64,000 bases of DNA from positions 1 to 64,000 of the forward strand of contig JANQNV010000323.1 of the NCBI GenBank assembly GCA_028279425.1. Direction: 5' to 3'. The notes under the pieces are model-generated. The model worked only from the letters and a program-made list of their open reading frames with translations, ran no database searches and was not told where the DNA came from. Source of the DNA: Longimicrobiales bacterium. Its GTDB lineage: Bacteria > Gemmatimonadota > Gemmatimonadetes > Longimicrobiales > Gaopeijiaceae. The position numbers were made by a program, and so were the translations under genes. Shown here one piece after another: positions 33,292 through 42,423 of the stretch. How positions within the stretch are numbered: the stretch's first letter is position 1; each line of letters opens with the position of its first letter.

Positions 33292-33903
33292 CTACTCGTC
33301 GGTTGGAATCGTCAGTGGATGCGGAGTCGGCGCGTCGGGATGAACGCCGATCTGGAGGCGGTAGCTTCGCCCGGTGGCCGCTTCGGGGTCGTGGTGTCGA
33401 GCCACCAGGGTCGCGATGGCCTCGGTGAGTTCTTCGGCGAAGCGGTTCTGGGCGGCGGGTGAGCCGAAGCGCACCTCCGACACCAGCGACAGGGTGGCCA
33501 GTCGCTTTCCTGCCTCGTCGGCCTTCTGACGCAGATCGGCCACGGACTCGACCGTATGCATCGCCTGGGCGATGAGATGCAGGCTCGAGAAGCGGTCGGC
33601 GATCTCGGCGGCATTCGATGCCAATAGCCCCAGCGCCTCCGGAACGACCAGATAGCTCCGGGCCGTGGCGCGAACGATCCGCTCCGTGCAGTTGCCTTTG
33701 CGGCGGTCCTCGACGTGCTCCAGCACGCCGGCCTTCTCCAGCTCGCGCACATGGTAGGCCACGCGCTGCCGGGGCAGATCGAGGTCCCGCGCCACGGAGG
33801 CGGCCGAGCCCGGTTCGCGCAGTACGTGAAGGATCCGCGTACGCAGGGGATCGAGGACGGTCCGCGCGGCCTCGGGATCTCGGAGCAGGGCGACGTGATT
33901 CAT
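33292..33903 (-). CDS. ArsR-type winged-helix transcriptional regulator
   Basis: A 203-residue regulator with a winged helix in residues about 15-75: LRTRILHVLREPGSAASVARDLDLPRQRVAYHVRELEKAGVLE contains the helix-turn-helix, and the wing is VEDRRKGNCTERIV. The remaining 125 residues are a helical region with no metal-binding cysteine cluster, so a metal-sensing role is unlikely. It is first in an operon with the AHSA1 gene, and an inverted repeat lies just upstream. Confidence 0.87.
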   Translation of the reverse strand: MNHVALLRDPEAARTVLDPLRTRILHVLREPGSAASVARDLDLPRQRVAYHVRELEKAGVLEHVEDRRKGNCTERIVRATARSYLVVPEALGLLASNAAEIADRFSSLHLIAQAMHTVESVADLRQKADEAGKRLATLSLVSEVRFGSPAAQNRFAEELTEAIATLVARHHDPEAATGRSYRLQIGVHPDAPTPHPLTIPTDE

Positions 33904-33916
33904 GGACGCACGATGC

Positions 33917-33958
33917 TACCGACGTACTCAAGTGTCAAGACAAGCAAAGTTGTCGGTA
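33917..33958 (-). promoter_or_regulatory. inverted repeat and promoter-like sequence upstream of the ArsR-type gene
   Basis: TACCGAC (33917-33923) and GTCGGTA (33952-33958) form a perfect seven-base inverted repeat 28 bases apart. Between them, on the minus strand, is TTGACA (33938-33933), a good -35 element, though no matching -10 is evident. The arrangement, 14 bases before the regulator's ATG, fits autoregulation. It is a suggestion from sequence only. Confidence 0.35.
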
Positions 33959-34053
33959 ACAGAGATGAGCGCCTTCGTGGCTCCGAGGTGTACGTCAGTT
34001 GCGTTTGGGATTCCGGGTCGGCCGGCGAGGGCCGGCGGGGTGTCTCCGGTCGG

Positions 34054-35235
34054 TCAGTCGGGAGTCACGGCCTCGGGCAAACGCCAACGTTGGACGTACT
34101 CCACGTCGAACTCGTCCCGATGTACCGCGAGAAGATCGCTGCCCTGGATATCCAGAAACGTAAGCGAATCGGGAACGCGGAGCCGTGCCTGGAGCCGGCC
34201 ATCGAGGTCGAAGATCAGCCACCGCCGCTCACCTTCGGCGGGTGGCTGGAACTCTCGGACCCAGAGGCGGCCGTCGCGGTCGATGTAGAGCGCGTCGTAT
34301 ACCGGGAAGTATTCGGCGGAGGGGACGTCTGCATACCACCGGCGAAGCTCCGGCTCTCGCTCCCCCGAATCGGTGACGCGACGGTCGACCTCGGCGGCGA
34401 TATCGGATTCGGTGACCGCGACACGATCGGCGGGCCAGGTGACGATGCGGCGCACCCGGCCGCGGCCGTCGTATTCCACCACCTGTGGCTCACCGCCGGA
34501 ACCCATCCATACCGATGCACCTCCGGCGGCGACGATGAGGAGTGGTTCGAACAGCGGTCCCCCAACGAAGCCCTGTCCAGGGGGCCCGATGTGGCCCATG
34601 GGCTGGAACGGCACGACCACCGAGTCACGCCGCGAGCCGTGAAGGGACCAGAAGTCGACGCGCGCATAGACGGTATCGAACCCGACGTCCGGCACGCGGA
34701 ACAGGGGGACGTGCGCGACGGCGACCGAGTCTCCCATCACGCCGGCGAGGCGGGGAGGATTGGGGGACCCCGGCCCAGCCTGGAACGTGCGGCCGAGTTG
34801 AAGGTCGTCGTCGACGACGGTGAATCGCTGCTGGATGAGGTCATAGACCAGGAGGGAGTCGCCGGAGAACTCGACGACGCGGTAGGGAAAGGTGTATTCC
34901 CCGGGCCCTTCGCCCTCGCCACCCTCGGCCGCGAGAAATCCCCCATCGGCGTCGTAGAGGCGTAACTCCTGGGTTCCCGCGTTGAGGATGACCAGGCGTC
35001 CGTCGTCGAGCCGCACCCCGTCTCGGGCTCGGAAGAACTGGTGCTCGGGGGCGCCCTCGAGGGACCCCATCTCGAGCAGGCGCTCCGACAGAACGCTCTC
35101 CCGGACGTCATCGGCCGACACATTCGTGACGATGGAGATGCCCGCGCTGTCGACCGTGGCCATGACGCCGGGCGCGGGTGCGTCGCACCCCGCGAGGATC
35201 GCAGCCGCACCGGTGACGAGCGTGAGGCCCCTCAT
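34054..35235 (-). CDS. six-bladed beta-propeller lipoprotein
   Basis: A 393-residue lipoprotein: the ATG at 35235 gives MRGLTLVTGAAAILAGC, with the lipidated cysteine at 17. It shows all three marks of the window's propeller family: the mature N-terminal motif VDSAGISIVTN, GGEGEGPGEY after the first blade and RDEFDVEYVQRW at the closing strand. Blade repeats include DDGRLVILNAGTQELRLYDADGG and DRDGRLWVREFQPPAE. The start overlaps the stop of the upstream paralogue as ATGA. Role unknown. The longer frame upstream of 35235 is arginine-rich shadow. Confidence 0.85.
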   Translation of the reverse strand: MRGLTLVTGAAAILAGCDAPAPGVMATVDSAGISIVTNVSADDVRESVLSERLLEMGSLEGAPEHQFFRARDGVRLDDGRLVILNAGTQELRLYDADGGFLAAEGGEGEGPGEYTFPYRVVEFSGDSLLVYDLIQQRFTVVDDDLQLGRTFQAGPGSPNPPRLAGVMGDSVAVAHVPLFRVPDVGFDTVYARVDFWSLHGSRRDSVVVPFQPMGHIGPPGQGFVGGPLFEPLLIVAAGGASVWMGSGGEPQVVEYDGRGRVRRIVTWPADRVAVTESDIAAEVDRRVTDSGEREPELRRWYADVPSAEYFPVYDALYIDRDGRLWVREFQPPAEGERRWLIFDLDGRLQARLRVPDSLTFLDIQGSDLLAVHRDEFDVEYVQRWRLPEAVTPD

Positions 35236-36515
35236 TCTGGCTTGGTGAGGCCGACCACCACGACGCCGTTCACGTCCAACTCGTCCAGGCGGGCGACGAG
35301 CGCCCGATCCGAGGCAATGTCGAGGACGGCGATGGCGTCGGGGATCTCGACGATGCCGAGGTCGACTCCCTCGTTCGAGATGACCCGCCATTCGTTGCTG
35401 CGCGAGGGACCCGGGGCGTGCTGTCGCAACCAGACGTTGCCCTCGCGGTCGACCCGCAACTCGTCCCAGTAGGGCAGGGGGCCCTCATGCTGGTCGAGGC
35501 CCTCCTCGAGTTGGGCCAGGCTCTCGGCGATCCTCGCCTCCTCGACACCACGCTCCCGCAGCCCTTCTTCCACCACGGCCGCCGCGTATTCGCGCCACTG
35601 CGGGCTAACCTGCTTCGGGGGCTCGGCCCAGCGCGCGATCTGCCGCACGTCTCCGCGCTCGTCGAACCAGAGAACTTCCGTGCGATCGGCCCTCGCCCAT
35701 GCGAATCCGTCGGGGGTGCCGCCGGCGCCCCCAAGGATCGGGGCGACTCCGGGTACGGCGCCTCGGGGGCCGCCATGCCACATCCGCATCGCGGGTAGCT
35801 GCGCCAACGTGTCGAGGACCTGCGAGCGGAGGTCCATCGCCAGAATTGGACGGGTCTCGAAGATCCACTCCGGACGCTGTTGCGCAGGGCCGCCGAAGGT
35901 CTCGCTGGGCACGAAGAGGAGACGTCCATCGGGCAGCATCGACGATGCCTCGAGTCGGCGGATGCCGTGGGCCGAGTGCGTGCCGAGCACCTCTCCCCTC
36001 GGCGAGAGCCGGGTCACACGCACGTTCCTGCTGTCGTGGACCACGATGGTATCGCCCTGGAGCACCAGGGCGTCGAAGCGCTGGTACTCCGCGGGGCCCT
36101 CGCCGCGACGCCCCCAACGGTCGAGCACGTCGCCGCCGGCTCCGATCCGGTAGATCACCGCCTCCTGGGTGTCGCCGATCAGGATGCCGCCGTCGTCCAG
36201 GAGCCGCCCCGCCTGCGTCCACTGGAAGAACGGGCCGTCTTCGCCCCATCCAATCGAAAGCAGCTCGTCGCCGGCGACCCATCCCGCCGGAGTCGACTCG
36301 AGGTTGGTCACCACGCGGATGCCGGTCGAATCGGTGACCACCACCGACGCTTCTGCGTCGTCACTCGTGCCCGCGCCGCCTCCGCAGGCGGCCAGGAATG
36401 CTGCCACCGCGAGCGCCGCCCACGGCGCCCGTATGGTTGGGCCGGTCCACCGGAGTCGCGCCGACTCCCGTCCGTCGCCGAGCGTTGCGTAGCGGATGTT
36501 CGGTTGGGGGGTCAC
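35232..36515 (-). CDS. six-bladed beta-propeller lipoprotein
   Basis: A 427-residue paralogue. GTG at 36515 overlaps the upstream stop as GTGA and leaves a rather long polar N-region before the lipobox FLAAC, so a start further in is possible but no better codon is evident. It carries TDSTGIRVVTN, GRRGEGPAEYQRF, VDREGNVWLRQH and, at the end, LDELDVNGVVVVGL, a weaker version of the closing-strand motif. Function unknown. Confidence 0.82.
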   Translation of the reverse strand: MTPQPNIRYATLGDGRESARLRWTGPTIRAPWAALAVAAFLAACGGGAGTSDDAEASVVVTDSTGIRVVTNLESTPAGWVAGDELLSIGWGEDGPFFQWTQAGRLLDDGGILIGDTQEAVIYRIGAGGDVLDRWGRRGEGPAEYQRFDALVLQGDTIVVHDSRNVRVTRLSPRGEVLGTHSAHGIRRLEASSMLPDGRLLFVPSETFGGPAQQRPEWIFETRPILAMDLRSQVLDTLAQLPAMRMWHGGPRGAVPGVAPILGGAGGTPDGFAWARADRTEVLWFDERGDVRQIARWAEPPKQVSPQWREYAAAVVEEGLRERGVEEARIAESLAQLEEGLDQHEGPLPYWDELRVDREGNVWLRQHAPGPSRSNEWRVISNEGVDLGIVEIPDAIAVLDIASDRALVARLDELDVNGVVVVGLTKPE

Positions 36516-37834
36516 GGGGGCGGTGGGTCTGCCGGGAGTGCGTCGATTCGGTAGACGCGTACCCGCTCGACCCCGAGGTCGTCGGCCCACACGCCGATGA
36601 CCCGGTCCTGGGTGATCTGGAGGGGTGGATCAAAATACGGATGCGGTCCGCGCTGCACCCGCCCCGGGGGAAGCACGAGTCGGCGAAGGGGCCGTCCATC
36701 CGGGGCGAAGCAGGTCAGGTCGGTCTCGTCGCCCCAGCGCTCCGGATAGCGCTCGGCGCACACATGCCCATTCATGTCGACCGCGAGCGAACGGAGCAGC
36801 GGGATCGAGTCGGGAGGAGGCACCTGGTCGAAGCCGGCGCGCCAAAACGCCTCCACCTCGTCGCTGGCGGGGCCGAAGGTTTCCATCCAGCTTTCGACCC
36901 ATCGCTCGACCCGCTCGTCGGTGGGAGCGAGCCGCGCGTCGTCGATCGCCAGCACCCGCAGCAGCCCAGTCTCCGGGTCGTGGACTTCGATCCGATTGTT
37001 CACGTCGGACGAGAGTACATAGAGGTGATCCCCTCCGGCGGCCACATCGGCCTCGCGCCCGAACGGCCGGAACCCACGCGTCTCGCGCCCGCGATCGCGG
37101 ATGCGCGCCTCCTCCGATCCCGTGGCCGTTCCCAGCGAGCGGAACAGGGTGGCGGAAGGGGAGCCACCCGAGGCCCCGTGTGCTTCGAGCACCCCAAACT
37201 CGACAGCGGCGGCGTGGACTCCCAGGCTCGATGCGTCGGGCCCGTAAAACTGCCAGACGGCGCGGTCGCCGGAGGCGAGGGCCCCGACGAAGTACGGGGA
37301 TACCGAGCCATCGACCTGCCGGGAGTCGAGGAAGCCTCCGTCGGGCGAGAAGCGGCTGAACCGACTCAGGGCCTGGTCGTAGGCCACCACGGAGCCACCC
37401 GAATCGACCGCGATCCGGCTAAGCCCCGCGAACTCCCCCGGCCCCTCTCCCCGACCGCCGCCCGATGCAATGTGGAGCCCGTCGGGACCGAAGAAGCGCA
37501 GCTCCTGAGAGCCCCCGTCGGCCACGACGAGACGTCCGTCGGGAAGGATGGACGCCGCTGAGACGTTCGACAGCTGGAACGCCTCAGGCCCCTCCGCGCT
37601 CCCGACCTCGGCCTCGAGCGTCACCGTGTGGGTGGGTGCATCGAGGGGCTGTGTCACGACCACTTCGATCCCGGCGGAGTCGGTCGCCACCAGGGTCGGT
37701 GCTCTCGATGCGTCGGGCACTGATCCTTCGGCACATCCGAGGCCGAGGGCGGCGATGATGAGGGCGGCGAGGGCAGTCCCGGTCTCGGCGCGGCGGCGCC
37801 TCTGGGATCGGCGTGGCTCGCGGGTTCGACGCAT
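36512..37834 (-). CDS. six-bladed beta-propeller lipoprotein
   Basis: A 440-residue paralogue starting MRRTREPRRSQRRRR, an unusually arginine-rich N-region, then a hydrophobic stretch and lipobox LGLGC. The family motifs are TDSAGIEVVVT, GGRGEGPGEF and ADDLGVERVRVYRI. A blade reads DGRLVVADGGSQELRFFGPDG. It contains a pair of cysteines in the last third (GHVCAERYPERW and DLTCFAPDG) that could form a disulfide. The ATG at 37834 is 23 bases after the plug-protein stop. Confidence 0.84.
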   Translation of the reverse strand: MRRTREPRRSQRRRRAETGTALAALIIAALGLGCAEGSVPDASRAPTLVATDSAGIEVVVTQPLDAPTHTVTLEAEVGSAEGPEAFQLSNVSAASILPDGRLVVADGGSQELRFFGPDGLHIASGGGRGEGPGEFAGLSRIAVDSGGSVVAYDQALSRFSRFSPDGGFLDSRQVDGSVSPYFVGALASGDRAVWQFYGPDASSLGVHAAAVEFGVLEAHGASGGSPSATLFRSLGTATGSEEARIRDRGRETRGFRPFGREADVAAGGDHLYVLSSDVNNRIEVHDPETGLLRVLAIDDARLAPTDERVERWVESWMETFGPASDEVEAFWRAGFDQVPPPDSIPLLRSLAVDMNGHVCAERYPERWGDETDLTCFAPDGRPLRRLVLPPGRVQRGPHPYFDPPLQITQDRVIGVWADDLGVERVRVYRIDALPADPPPP

Positions 37835-37857
37835 CGTGTGGCGGGCCCCTCGAGTAT

Positions 37858-38955
37858 TCAACAGTTCGCCAGTGAGCGCGGCGCGTACTCGGCGGGGATG
37901 AGTGCCTGATTCCTGCGGCCCGTGCGCTTCATGTACTCGCGGGTGTAGAAGCGGATCGTGCGTCCCCGATTGTAGACCTCCACCGAATGAAAGTCGCTCG
38001 GCAGAAACGACGCGAGATAGCTCAATCCGCAGGGCACGGGAAACTCGTCGACGATGACGTTGGGTCGTACGAGCCGCGACCGTGAGACGATGCAGGTCAG
38101 CCCCATGTCGCTCCCCTGGCATGGCTCGAACAACACGTTGGCGTCGTTCTGCAGGAACAGTGCGGCGTCCGGGGCCAGCGACCGTTGGAGCCGACTCTCG
38201 TCGTAGATCCGAGCCGGACCGAAGGCGAAGGCGTTACGTCGCTTGTCGATGCGCTCGACCATCTCCTGGATCCCCGCCATGAGCTCGTCGTCGGGCTCCA
38301 GAACGATGACGATCGGCTCGTCGCTCCCCGACGGTTCGACGGGCACGTACAGCGATTCGTAGCCCAGCTTCTCGGCGAGGATCAGATACTTGCCGGGCTT
38401 CACGCCGTCCACCCGAAAGCCGCCGCGTTCGTCGGCCGCGCGGGCCTGCCGGGCGCCGAACCGGACTTGCGCCCACGGGAGCCCTTCTCCGGTGCGTGCA
38501 TCGAGGACGACGCCCGAGAGGGCCACCTCGTTTCGCCCCACCACGTCGACTCCTTCGATCTCGACGGGACTCGGATACAGGCGAATCGTAATCGGCTCGC
38601 CGTCCTCGACGACGGTGATGGGCACCAGCTGATCATCGTAGCCGAGCCGTGTCAGCCGCAGCACCCAAGCCCCGACCGGGATGTCGGCGAGGGCGAAGCG
38701 CCCCGCCGCATCGGTCGACGTCGAGCGGTCGATGCCGTCGAGCACGATCGAGGTCCCCTCGAGCGGCGCTTCGTTGACCGCATCGATCACCACCCCGCTC
38801 ACGCCGGCCAGGACCGCCTCCGGCTCCTGTGCGAGCGCACCGGTCGGAGTGCCGAGTGCGGCGACGAAAGCGAGGGCGACCACGCCGCAGGCTCGCGGTC
38901 CGAGCCGGCCGCCCGAGGTCGACCCCGGTGTCTGCATCCTCATCGAGCCCCCCAT
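37858..38955 (-). CDS. secreted protein with two carboxypeptidase-regulatory domains and a plug-like C-terminus, no barrel
   Basis: A 365-residue protein with a signal peptide ending GALAQ. Two regulatory-like beta-sandwich repeats follow: SGVVIDAVNEAPLEGTSIVLDG (about 53-130) and SGVVLDARTGEGLPWAQVRFG (about 145-220). The C-terminal 120 residues resemble a TonB-receptor plug (LFLQNDANVLFEP, VIVDEFPVPCGLSYLASFLPSDFHSVEVYNRGRTIRFYTREYM), but the gene stops where a barrel would begin. Four cysteines in this part may form disulfides. Role unknown; it could interact with an outer-membrane partner. It lies nine bases after a propeller gene. Confidence 0.75.
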   Translation of the reverse strand: MGGSMRMQTPGSTSGGRLGPRACGVVALAFVAALGTPTGALAQEPEAVLAGVSGVVIDAVNEAPLEGTSIVLDGIDRSTSTDAAGRFALADIPVGAWVLRLTRLGYDDQLVPITVVEDGEPITIRLYPSPVEIEGVDVVGRNEVALSGVVLDARTGEGLPWAQVRFGARQARAADERGGFRVDGVKPGKYLILAEKLGYESLYVPVEPSGSDEPIVIVLEPDDELMAGIQEMVERIDKRRNAFAFGPARIYDESRLQRSLAPDAALFLQNDANVLFEPCQGSDMGLTCIVSRSRLVRPNVIVDEFPVPCGLSYLASFLPSDFHSVEVYNRGRTIRFYTREYMKRTGRRNQALIPAEYAPRSLANC

Positions 38956-38964
38956 CCAACCCCC

Positions 38965-40218
38965 TCAGCGAAGCCGAATCGAGGCGACCGAAGCGACATC
39001 GAAGTCGTCGAGGACGACGCCCCACACCCTGTCGTCGAAGAACCGGAACGCGCGGAACCGCGGCGGTAGCTCCACCGTCTGCGGGGCTCCGTCGGTCGGG
39101 AGGTGCAGCCAGTCCGAGCGGCCCTCGAGGCCACCGGCTTCGAGGTCGACCGGCTGCAGCCACACCTCGCCCGAGGGCGAGCACCGGAAGTCGACGTACG
39201 TGGGGATATAGGCCGCGAGCTGAGCAGGCGTTCCGCTGAGACCTTGCGCCATTTGTGCGACGAGTCGCGCGCTGTCGGCCGGTTCGAGCGTACCACCCAC
39301 CCTCCCGGTCGCTTCGGCTTGGCTGAGGGGAAACACGGCGCGAGCGAACTGCTCGGGTGTGACGGTGGTCGAGTGCTGGCCGGGCACGTCGATGGGGGTG
39401 ACCTCCGCACCCGACGCGTCGAACCCACGGAGCTGGTGCCGAACGCGATCGTAGACCCTCAAGTGGTCACCACACACGGCCCACAGTCGGCGCCAGAGCG
39501 GGATGCCGCCTTCGGTGGCTTCGAATTCCTCGAAGGGGTCGTCGAGGACGGCGCCGAGATCGAGAAGAAGGGTCGTCTGCCCCGACGCCGGGTCGAAGGC
39601 GAGCAGCTCGGCCTTCAGGATCCGCTCCACCATGTCGAAGAGGCCGGACCGCAGGGAGCCGGTCGAGTGAGGCACGACCAGGTGATCACCCCAGCGCGCC
39701 GTACGGATGATGGAGCTCACGAGGCTCATTCCGCCTTGCACGGTACCGGGCGGGATGCGGTCGCGGGGAAGGGCGACCTCGCTCCAGACCGAGTCCGCCC
39801 CGGCGATCCTTACGAAGCCGTGTCGTCGCGCGTCGAAGGCCCATGCGTCTCCGTCGCGCGCCGCCCCGACGAACCCGGCCGGGGCCTGGAATTCCTCTGG
39901 CCCGCCCCCCTGCGCGCCCCATACCTCCACCTCCGATCCCTCTGCGTCGAACCCGACGAAGTAGGGCGCGGTCGAGTTCATGGCCCACACCCGTCCTTCG
40001 TGGGTCACGTGGAGGTCGACCACCGTCGCCAGCGCCTCCGAGGTCGCGAGCACCTCGAGGGGGCCGGGGCCGACCGACGCCATCGATGACGTTGCAGCGT
40101 TACCGCTCGACGCAGCGTCGGGGCTGCGCTCGCCACACGACTGTGCCGATCCGACGCAGGCGATGGCCGCGAGCCAGGAACAGACATGCGTGGTCCGACG
40201 TAGCTTCGGGTGCATCAC
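38965..40218 (-). CDS. six-bladed beta-propeller lipoprotein
   Basis: A 417-residue protein with signal peptide and lipobox-like SAQSC near residue 28. The first-blade motif is GAQGGGPEEF and the closing strand LDDFDVASVASIRLR; the DSAGI motif is absent. Blades include EGRVWAMNSTAPYFVGFDAEG and SGEVWLQPVDLEAGG. It is the most diverged member of this run. The ATG at 40218 is followed directly by a second in-frame ATG. It precedes the plug-like protein by nine bases. Confidence 0.78.
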   Translation of the reverse strand: MMHPKLRRTTHVCSWLAAIACVGSAQSCGERSPDAASSGNAATSSMASVGPGPLEVLATSEALATVVDLHVTHEGRVWAMNSTAPYFVGFDAEGSEVEVWGAQGGGPEEFQAPAGFVGAARDGDAWAFDARRHGFVRIAGADSVWSEVALPRDRIPPGTVQGGMSLVSSIIRTARWGDHLVVPHSTGSLRSGLFDMVERILKAELLAFDPASGQTTLLLDLGAVLDDPFEEFEATEGGIPLWRRLWAVCGDHLRVYDRVRHQLRGFDASGAEVTPIDVPGQHSTTVTPEQFARAVFPLSQAEATGRVGGTLEPADSARLVAQMAQGLSGTPAQLAAYIPTYVDFRCSPSGEVWLQPVDLEAGGLEGRSDWLHLPTDGAPQTVELPPRFRAFRFFDDRVWGVVLDDFDVASVASIRLR

Positions 40219-40316
40219 GACTCCTCGGACGGGTCAACCCGCGTGAGTCTAACCTACGTGGCGCGTCAGCCGCGAATACACCTCGTCGAAGAAGACGGAG
40301 ACGACCTTCCGAATCG

Positions 40317-40784
40317 TCAGCGGATCCGCTCGTACACGGCGCGGGTCACCCGGGTGATGCGGCCCTCGGCGTCGAAGCGGATGTAGTCGTTGTCGATCCG
40401 ATTGCCGTCGTCCGAGAGGGTGTTGATGATCACCTGCGAGACACGCCCGTTTCGCCGATTCGTGATCCGTGTCGTGCGCTCGTCGACCACCTCCACGGCG
40501 GTCTCGGAGTTCTCCTGACCCTCGACCGTTCGAAAGGCGCCGTCGAAGAGGGTCGTGTAGCCCCACTCGGAGCTGCGTCCCTGCGAATTCGTCGACGCGA
40601 CGGTGATCTTCATGCCGCCGTCGCCCCACGGCTCGTAGGTCATGATGTTGCTGGACGGCGGGGGCGCGTCGGACTGGAGACGCCACTCGCCGAACCGCGA
40701 TTCGCCCTGAGCTTCGGCTGCGGTCGGCGCGAGCGCGACGGTGGCCAGGACGGCGAAGGTGAAGGCCGCGATACGACGTGTCAT
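40317..40784 (-). CDS. secreted hypothetical protein
   Basis: A 155-residue protein with a clear signal peptide (FAVLATVALAPTAAEAQ) and a mature part of short strands: FGEWRLQSDAPPPSSNIMTYEPWGDGGMKITV, TRITNRRNGRVSQVIINTLSDDG and NDYIRFDAEGRITRVTRAVYERI. It resembles small secreted lipocalin-like or META-like proteins, but I do not recognise a family. Its ATG overlaps the stop of the NHL protein as ATGA. Confidence 0.7.
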   Translation of the reverse strand: MTRRIAAFTFAVLATVALAPTAAEAQGESRFGEWRLQSDAPPPSSNIMTYEPWGDGGMKITVASTNSQGRSSEWGYTTLFDGAFRTVEGQENSETAVEVVDERTTRITNRRNGRVSQVIINTLSDDGNRIDNDYIRFDAEGRITRVTRAVYERIR

Positions 40785-41947
40785 GGCGAGGGCTCCTGGG
40801 GACTGCCGAGGTTGAATCTCTGAACGCGTCGGCCCGTCGAGGCTTCACCGACGTAGAGGTTGCCGCGCGAATCGATGCTCATGCCGTGGGGGCGCAGGAA
40901 CTGCCCCAGCTGTCGTCCTCCCCGTCCGAACTCGCCCACGACCTCGAGGTCGGAGCGGCGCAGGATCCAGACCTTGTGGTTGGTGCCGTCGGCCAGGTAG
41001 AGCCACCGCTGCTCGGGGTCGTTGGAGAGCACGGGTACGAACGACGATCCCGAGGCCAGCGTCTCGGGGGCGATGTAGACTTCCCGAACGAAGGTGCCGT
41101 CCTGTTCGAATTCCTGGATGCGGTTGCCGCGTCGGTCGGCGACGTAGATGCGCCCGTCGGCCGACCCTGTGAGGCCGTGCACCGTAGCGAACTGCGGAGG
41201 GGGCCGCTCGGGCGTGCCTCGTCCGCTGAGCACGTCGTCGTCGGGAGCGTCTCCGTAGGCGCCCCAGTGGCGCAGGTATTGCCCCGTCTCCCCGTCGAAC
41301 ACCACCACACGGCGGTTGCGATAGCCGTCCGCCACGAACACCTCGTTGGTCGTCGGATCGACCCAGATGCCGGCGGGCCCGCCCAGATACTCGGTGCTGT
41401 TGCTCCCTTCGGTGACGTCGTAGTCGCCGATGGTCATCACGAGTTCCCCGTCGCGAGTGAACTTCTGCACCCGGTGATGTCGATAGGTGCCGACCCAGAC
41501 GAAGTCGTTGTGGTCGACGAAGATGCCGTGGGGGTTCTGCGGGTAGACCGAGATGTCCTGCGACGGATCGCCCCAACCCTGGACCACATTCCCGTCGGCG
41601 TCGAACTCGATCACCGCGGGGGCAGGGCGACAGCACGAACCGATCGGGGGGTCCTGTACCGCCGACGTCTCTTCGGGCGTGAGCGTCTCCTCGAGGTGGG
41701 TCACCCAGACGTGGTCGCGCGAATCGACGAACACTCCGGTGACCGAGCCGATGATCCACAGGTCGGGCATCTCGTTGGGCCAACCGGGGTCGACGGCGAA
41801 GGTCGGTGCGTCGCTGGTGCCTCCGGCGACCGATGCGTCGGCGTCGAGCGCCGCATCCGATGTGCCGCTGTCGGCACCACAGCCTCCGAGGAGGATCACG
41901 GCGACCCATCCTGTCGCACGCCGTATCTGCCGTCGTCTCGCGGCCAC
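40781..41947 (-). CDS. NHL-repeat lipoprotein (peptidyl-amidating-lyase-like propeller)
   Basis: A 388-residue lipoprotein with GTG start and lipobox LLGGC at residues 19-23. The body has NHL-type repeats: HGIFVDHNDFVWVGTYRHHRVQKFTRDG, GIWVDPTTNEVFVADGYRNRRVVVF, HGLTGSADGRIYVADRRGNRIQEF and HGMSIDSRGNLYVGEASTGRRVQRF. This differs from the GEGPGE family around it. Such propellers occur in amidating lyases and protein scaffolds; catalytic residues cannot be confirmed from the repeats. The next gene starts in its stop. Confidence 0.85.
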   Translation of the reverse strand: MAARRRQIRRATGWVAVILLGGCGADSGTSDAALDADASVAGGTSDAPTFAVDPGWPNEMPDLWIIGSVTGVFVDSRDHVWVTHLEETLTPEETSAVQDPPIGSCCRPAPAVIEFDADGNVVQGWGDPSQDISVYPQNPHGIFVDHNDFVWVGTYRHHRVQKFTRDGELVMTIGDYDVTEGSNSTEYLGGPAGIWVDPTTNEVFVADGYRNRRVVVFDGETGQYLRHWGAYGDAPDDDVLSGRGTPERPPPQFATVHGLTGSADGRIYVADRRGNRIQEFEQDGTFVREVYIAPETLASGSSFVPVLSNDPEQRWLYLADGTNHKVWILRRSDLEVVGEFGRGGRQLGQFLRPHGMSIDSRGNLYVGEASTGRRVQRFNLGSPQEPSP

Positions 41948-42042
41948 TCCGCCTCCTCGCGTCGGTTCGAGTCCGAGCGGGCCAAGGTGGGAAGATGACC
42001 GCCGGCAGGCAATCCGGGGGTGCGCCGCCGGGCGCCAGGTCG

Positions 42043-42402
42043 TCAGCCGATCGCCTCCGAGCCGCGCTGCCCGGTGCGAATGCGAATACAGTCGTGCAGC
42101 TCGAGTACGAAGATCTTGCCGTCGCCGAGATCGCCGGTGTGGTCGGGGCCGGGGGTGCGGGCCGTCTCGACGATCGTCTCGATGACCCGTTCGACGAAGT
42201 CATCGTTCACGGCGATCTCGAACCTCACGCGCTTCAAGAGGTCGATCTCGACGTCGGCGCCGCGGTACTTCTCGTGGTATCCGCGTTCGGCGCCGCAGCC
42301 CAACGCATTCGTGACCGACATGCGGGTGATGTCGGCCAGAAGCAGGGCCTGCTTCACCAGAGGCAGCACCTCGGGCTTCACGTAGGCGATGATCAGTTTC
42401 AT
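42043..42402 (-). CDS. glnK: PII-type nitrogen regulatory protein with atypical T-loop
   Basis: A 119-residue PII protein (MKLIIAYVKPEVLPLVKQAL; C-terminal GDGKIFVLELHDCIRIRTGQRG, the PII signature). It lies 21 bases after amtB in the standard amtB-glnK pairing, so it probably gates the ammonium channel. Numbering matches the E. coli protein without gaps to this point: Tyr46 is kept, but the uridylylation residue Tyr51 is Val, and Gln39, which coordinates Mg-ATP and 2-oxoglutarate, is Glu. Uridylylation at position 51 is therefore impossible. Confidence 0.94.
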   Translation of the reverse strand: MKLIIAYVKPEVLPLVKQALLLADITRMSVTNALGCGAERGYHEKYRGADVEIDLLKRVRFEIAVNDDFVERVIETIVETARTPGPDHTGDLGDGKIFVLELHDCIRIRTGQRGSEAIG

Positions 42403-42423
42403 GTCGTGACTCCGGCGGTGGCT

